NCBI GenBank assembly: GCA_028699215.1
Contig: JAQVVB010000004.1
Coordinates: forward strand, 1-34,346
Direction of reading: 5' to 3'
DNA from: Sphaerochaeta sp.
Lineage (GTDB): Bacteria; Spirochaetota; Spirochaetia; Sphaerochaetales; Sphaerochaetaceae
Length of the DNA stretch: 34,346 nt
Shown here: in pieces, positions 32,125 through 34,346 of the stretch
Position numbering within the stretch: position 1 is the stretch's first letter
Layout: each line of letters begins with the position of its first letter
Program-made: the position numbers and the translations under genes
The notes under the pieces: model-generated
The model's input: only the letters and a program-made list of their open reading frames with translations
What the model was told of the DNA's origin: nothing
Database searches by the model: none

Positions 32125-33243
32125 ATGAAGAAAAAAATCATATTGCTTGGTTGTACCGGTAGCATTGGTACTACGGCAATACAAGCTATCAGAGATTCTA
32201 AGCTCGATGTACAGGTTGTCGGTATTTCTGCCCATTCAAATCAAGACAGTCTTTTCAATCTAGCTTCTGAGCTTGGTTGTAACGCTGTCTGTTTGACAGG
32301 AAAAGCGTGTCCTCCTTGCACTTCAATATGTACCTATAGTTTTTTCTCTGGATTGAGCGAGATGCTTGCTTCTCTTGAGGCCGATATTGTTCTTAATGCA
32401 ATTGCAGGATTCGATGGTCTTCAAGCCTCCTTGCTTAGTCTTAAGCATGGTTTTGATTTGGCTCTTGCCAATAAAGAAAGCGTCGTGTGTGCAGGTTCAT
32501 TTCTTTTTGACTATGCAAGAGAAAATCATCGTTCCATCATTCCTGTCGACAGCGAACATAGTGCCATTTCTGAGCTTCTCAAGAAAAGAGATCCGCTTGA
32601 AGTGGATACACTGATACTCACCGGAAGTGGAGGGCCTTTCAGAACCCTCCCGCATGAACAATTTTCATCAATTACTGTTGAACAGGCTTTGAACCACCCT
32701 ACCTGGAATATGGGAAAAAAGATAACCATCGATAGTGCAACCTTAGCGAACAAGGCCCTTGAGGTCATCGAAGCCTCCTATCTTTTCTCCTTCCCTGCAA
32801 ACAAAATCGAAGTGGTCATCCATCCTCAGTCAATCGTTCATTCCATGATCAGGCTCAAGGATGGGGCTGTATACGCTCAATTGGGGAATCCTGACATGAC
32901 ACTGCCAATCGTCAATGCCTTGCAACAGGATTCAGTCAATCTGGTAAAACCCCTGGACTTCTCCATGTTGTCACTGACGTTTGAAAAACCTGATATCCAA
33001 CGTTTCCCCTTGCTCGGACTTGCATTTACCATCCTGGAAAGAAAAGGGTCTTCCGCACTTGCTTTCAATGCAGCAGATGAAGTTGCTGTACATGCTTTTC
33101 TTGACAAGCGTTGTTCATATCAAGAAATGATAGGTGTCGTACAAAAGACTCTAGAGAGGAAATGGGAACAAACCCCATCTTCCTTTACAGAAACCCTTGC
33201 TTTGGACGCTGAGGCGAGGAAGTTGGCAAGAAGCTTTTTATGA
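32125..33243 (+). CDS. dxr: 1-deoxy-D-xylulose 5-phosphate reductoisomerase
   Basis: This NADPH-dependent first committed enzyme of the methylerythritol phosphate pathway supplies isoprenoid precursors, including those used by the neighbouring UppS. It has 372 residues. The Rossmann start is LLGCTGSIGTTAI (7-19). Active-site motifs are ALANKESVV, PVDSEHSAI (metal ligands), GSGGPFR, and NHPTWNMGKKITIDSATLANKALEVIEA with IHPQSIVHSMI. The ribosome binding site is weak (TTAGGCA), suggesting coupling to cdsA, 3 bp upstream. Its ATGA overlap with rseP continues the chain. It lies after cdsA, whereas E. coli has it between frr and uppS. Confidence 0.96.
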   Translation: MKKKIILLGCTGSIGTTAIQAIRDSKLDVQVVGISAHSNQDSLFNLASELGCNAVCLTGKACPPCTSICTYSFFSGLSEMLASLEADIVLNAIAGFDGLQASLLSLKHGFDLALANKESVVCAGSFLFDYARENHRSIIPVDSEHSAISELLKKRDPLEVDTLILTGSGGPFRTLPHEQFSSITVEQALNHPTWNMGKKITIDSATLANKALEVIEASYLFSFPANKIEVVIHPQSIVHSMIRLKDGAVYAQLGNPDMTLPIVNALQQDSVNLVKPLDFSMLSLTFEKPDIQRFPLLGLAFTILERKGSSALAFNAADEVAVHAFLDKRCSYQEMIGVVQKTLERKWEQTPSSFTETLALDAEARKLARSFL

Positions 33244-34346
33244 GCAACATCATGATGCTGATCCTTAAGTATGCCATCGGGCTTCTAGGTATCGCTCTGG
33301 TGGTAGTCGTGCATGAAATCGGTCATCTTGTAGTTGCAAAATTCAGTGGTATCGGGGTTGAGGTATTTTCTTTTGGTCTCGGTCCAAAAGTCTGGGGTAA
33401 AGAGTATAAGGGAACTGAATTTCGATTGAGTCTTCTGCCTCTTGGTGGTTTTTGCCGAATGAAAGGTTCGGATGACCTCAGCCAAGCTCTTTTAAAGAAG
33501 TCAAAGTCCTTTACGCATACTGAAGATGGCTCTCTTTTTTCAGTACATCCTCTAAAACGAATGGCCACCTATTTAGCTGGACCTTTTCTCAATATCCTAT
33601 TCGCCATTTTCCTCTACTCAATTCTTGCTTCCACACCGTATCGAGTAATATCAACTGAACCAGTCATTGCGACAATCAATGAATATCCTACGTTATTCGG
33701 AGGGGCAACCAGTCCGGCGTTCGAATCAGGTCTTCGAACCGGTGATACAGTTTTGGCTTTGAATGAAACCCCCATTCGGGATTGGGAAGCATTGGAAGAT
33801 TTGCTTCTACAAAGTGAAGGAATTCAATTATTCACTGTTCTTAGGGACAGCAAGGAGATCATCATTTCTGTTGCTGGAGAGCTGACAGAATCCGGCCCTC
33901 GTTATGGTCTGAGCCCTGCCCAAAAACCCATTGTTGGCAAGGTGAGACCCAATACACCCGAAGCTGAGGCCTTATTGAAAACAGGAGATGTAATCGTTCA
34001 AGCAAATGGAATCAACATCTCCAATGATTTGGATCTTCTTGTTGCCTTACCGCTCAATACAAACCAGACTACTTTGATAGTAAGTAGGGATGGAACGAAT
34101 ACAGAGATATCATTCAGACCGAACCTTGATGAAAATGGTAGAGGTGATTGGAATTTTTCGCTTCAAGGAAAAAACCGTGAAGTCGAAGCCCCTCCCTTCT
34201 CTTTGCAAAATGGGTGGCACACCACCATGAACATGGCCAGAGACACGTTGTATGCGTTGCTGGCAATCATCCAAGGGGAATCCTCAGATGTGCGTCAGGA
34301 GTTCACAGGAATGGCCCGTGCTGCCTTGATGATTGGAGATATCACT
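33240..34346 (+). CDS. rseP: Site-2 intramembrane metalloprotease RseP (C-terminus beyond the window)
   Basis: This zinc protease cuts membrane-bound substrates such as anti-sigma factors and signal-peptide remnants. The frame is open for 369 codons to the window edge. Visible are the first membrane helix with HEIGH (HExxH zinc motif, about residues 26-30), the beta-hairpin LPLGGFCRMKG, and membrane segment AGPFLNILFAIFLYSIL. Two PDZ domains follow: one around SPAFESGLRTGDTVLALN and one around PEAEALLKTGDVIVQAN. The second active-site motif (LDG) and last helices are missing because of the edge. The ATG at 33240 overlaps the dxr stop by 4 bp. In E. coli bamA follows; that cannot be seen here. 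Confidence 0.95.
   Translation, partial: MSNIMMLILKYAIGLLGIALVVVVHEIGHLVVAKFSGIGVEVFSFGLGPKVWGKEYKGTEFRLSLLPLGGFCRMKGSDDLSQALLKKSKSFTHTEDGSLFSVHPLKRMATYLAGPFLNILFAIFLYSILASTPYRVISTEPVIATINEYPTLFGGATSPAFESGLRTGDTVLALNETPIRDWEALEDLLLQSEGIQLFTVLRDSKEIIISVAGELTESGPRYGLSPAQKPIVGKVRPNTPEAEALLKTGDVIVQANGINISNDLDLLVALPLNTNQTTLIVSRDGTNTEISFRPNLDENGRGDWNFSLQGKNREVEAPPFSLQNGWHTTMNMARDTLYALLAIIQGESSDVRQEFTGMARAALMIGDIT

Noticed and set aside
1-34346. Mobile elements, CRISPR arrays, toxin-antitoxin pairs and tRNA genes
   Set aside because: No transposase, integrase, regular repeat array or cloverleaf-like sequence was seen on either strand, although tRNA detection by eye is not exhaustive.

Overview
This 34.3 kb window is dense, bacterial, chromosomal housekeeping DNA. 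About 30 protein genes sit on both strands, mostly with gaps under 100 bp and many with 4-13 bp overlaps. The gene content suggests a spirochaete, probably near Sphaerochaeta. The clues are two separate EF-G-type GTPases, a fused type I dehydroquinase-shikimate dehydrogenase, a bacterial XPB helicase with its partner gene, frequent TTG/GTG starts, and an rpsB-tsf-frr-uppS-cdsA-dxr-rseP block that lacks pyrH. This lineage call is inference; no rRNA is present. I saw no tRNA gene, CRISPR array, insertion sequence, integrase or prophage gene. No gap longer than about 260 bp lacks a gene.

Layout. (a) 1-751, minus: end of a sugar operon (araD-type epimerase and the first codons of the next gene). 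(b) 978-4708, plus: ion homeostasis, with a CLC-F type fluoride/proton antiporter and a Zn/Cd/Pb-type P1B ATPase whose promoter carries a perfect 20-bp palindrome. (c) 4758-9619, plus: EF-G, a small XRE regulator with a strong terminator, then a divergent EF-G-like GTPase. (d) 9728-13773, minus: mfd-trmB. (e) 13808-14614, plus: an inositol-monophosphatase-family enzyme, convergent with a minus-strand operon at 14607-16448 (ACT-domain protein, THEP1-type NTPase, queuosine-precursor transporter). (f) 16683-18295: nrdR and dgt, two dNTP-control genes whose stop codons overlap tail to tail. (g) 18363-25456: a small membrane protein, a divergent shikimate kinase, aroC, the XPB helicase and its Helicase_C_3-like partner on plus, meeting the fused aroDE on minus with no spacer. 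(h) 25569-28098, plus: ABC-F ATPase and Maf-like pyrophosphatase. (i) 28202-34346, plus: rpsB, tsf, frr, uppS, cdsA, dxr and rseP, the last cut by the window edge.

How the genes work together. Region (g) encodes steps 3, 4, 5 and 7 of chorismate synthesis around a DNA-helicase cassette. Region (i) joins translation factors to isoprenoid (dxr), undecaprenyl (uppS) and phospholipid (cdsA) synthesis and to regulated intramembrane proteolysis (rseP). The least characterised system is the XPB/partner pair at 20415-23971, helped by a kinase that lacks two textbook arginines and by the unidentified membrane protein in front of it. Several starts given here are non-ATG codons chosen because they have a well-placed Shine-Dalgarno sequence.
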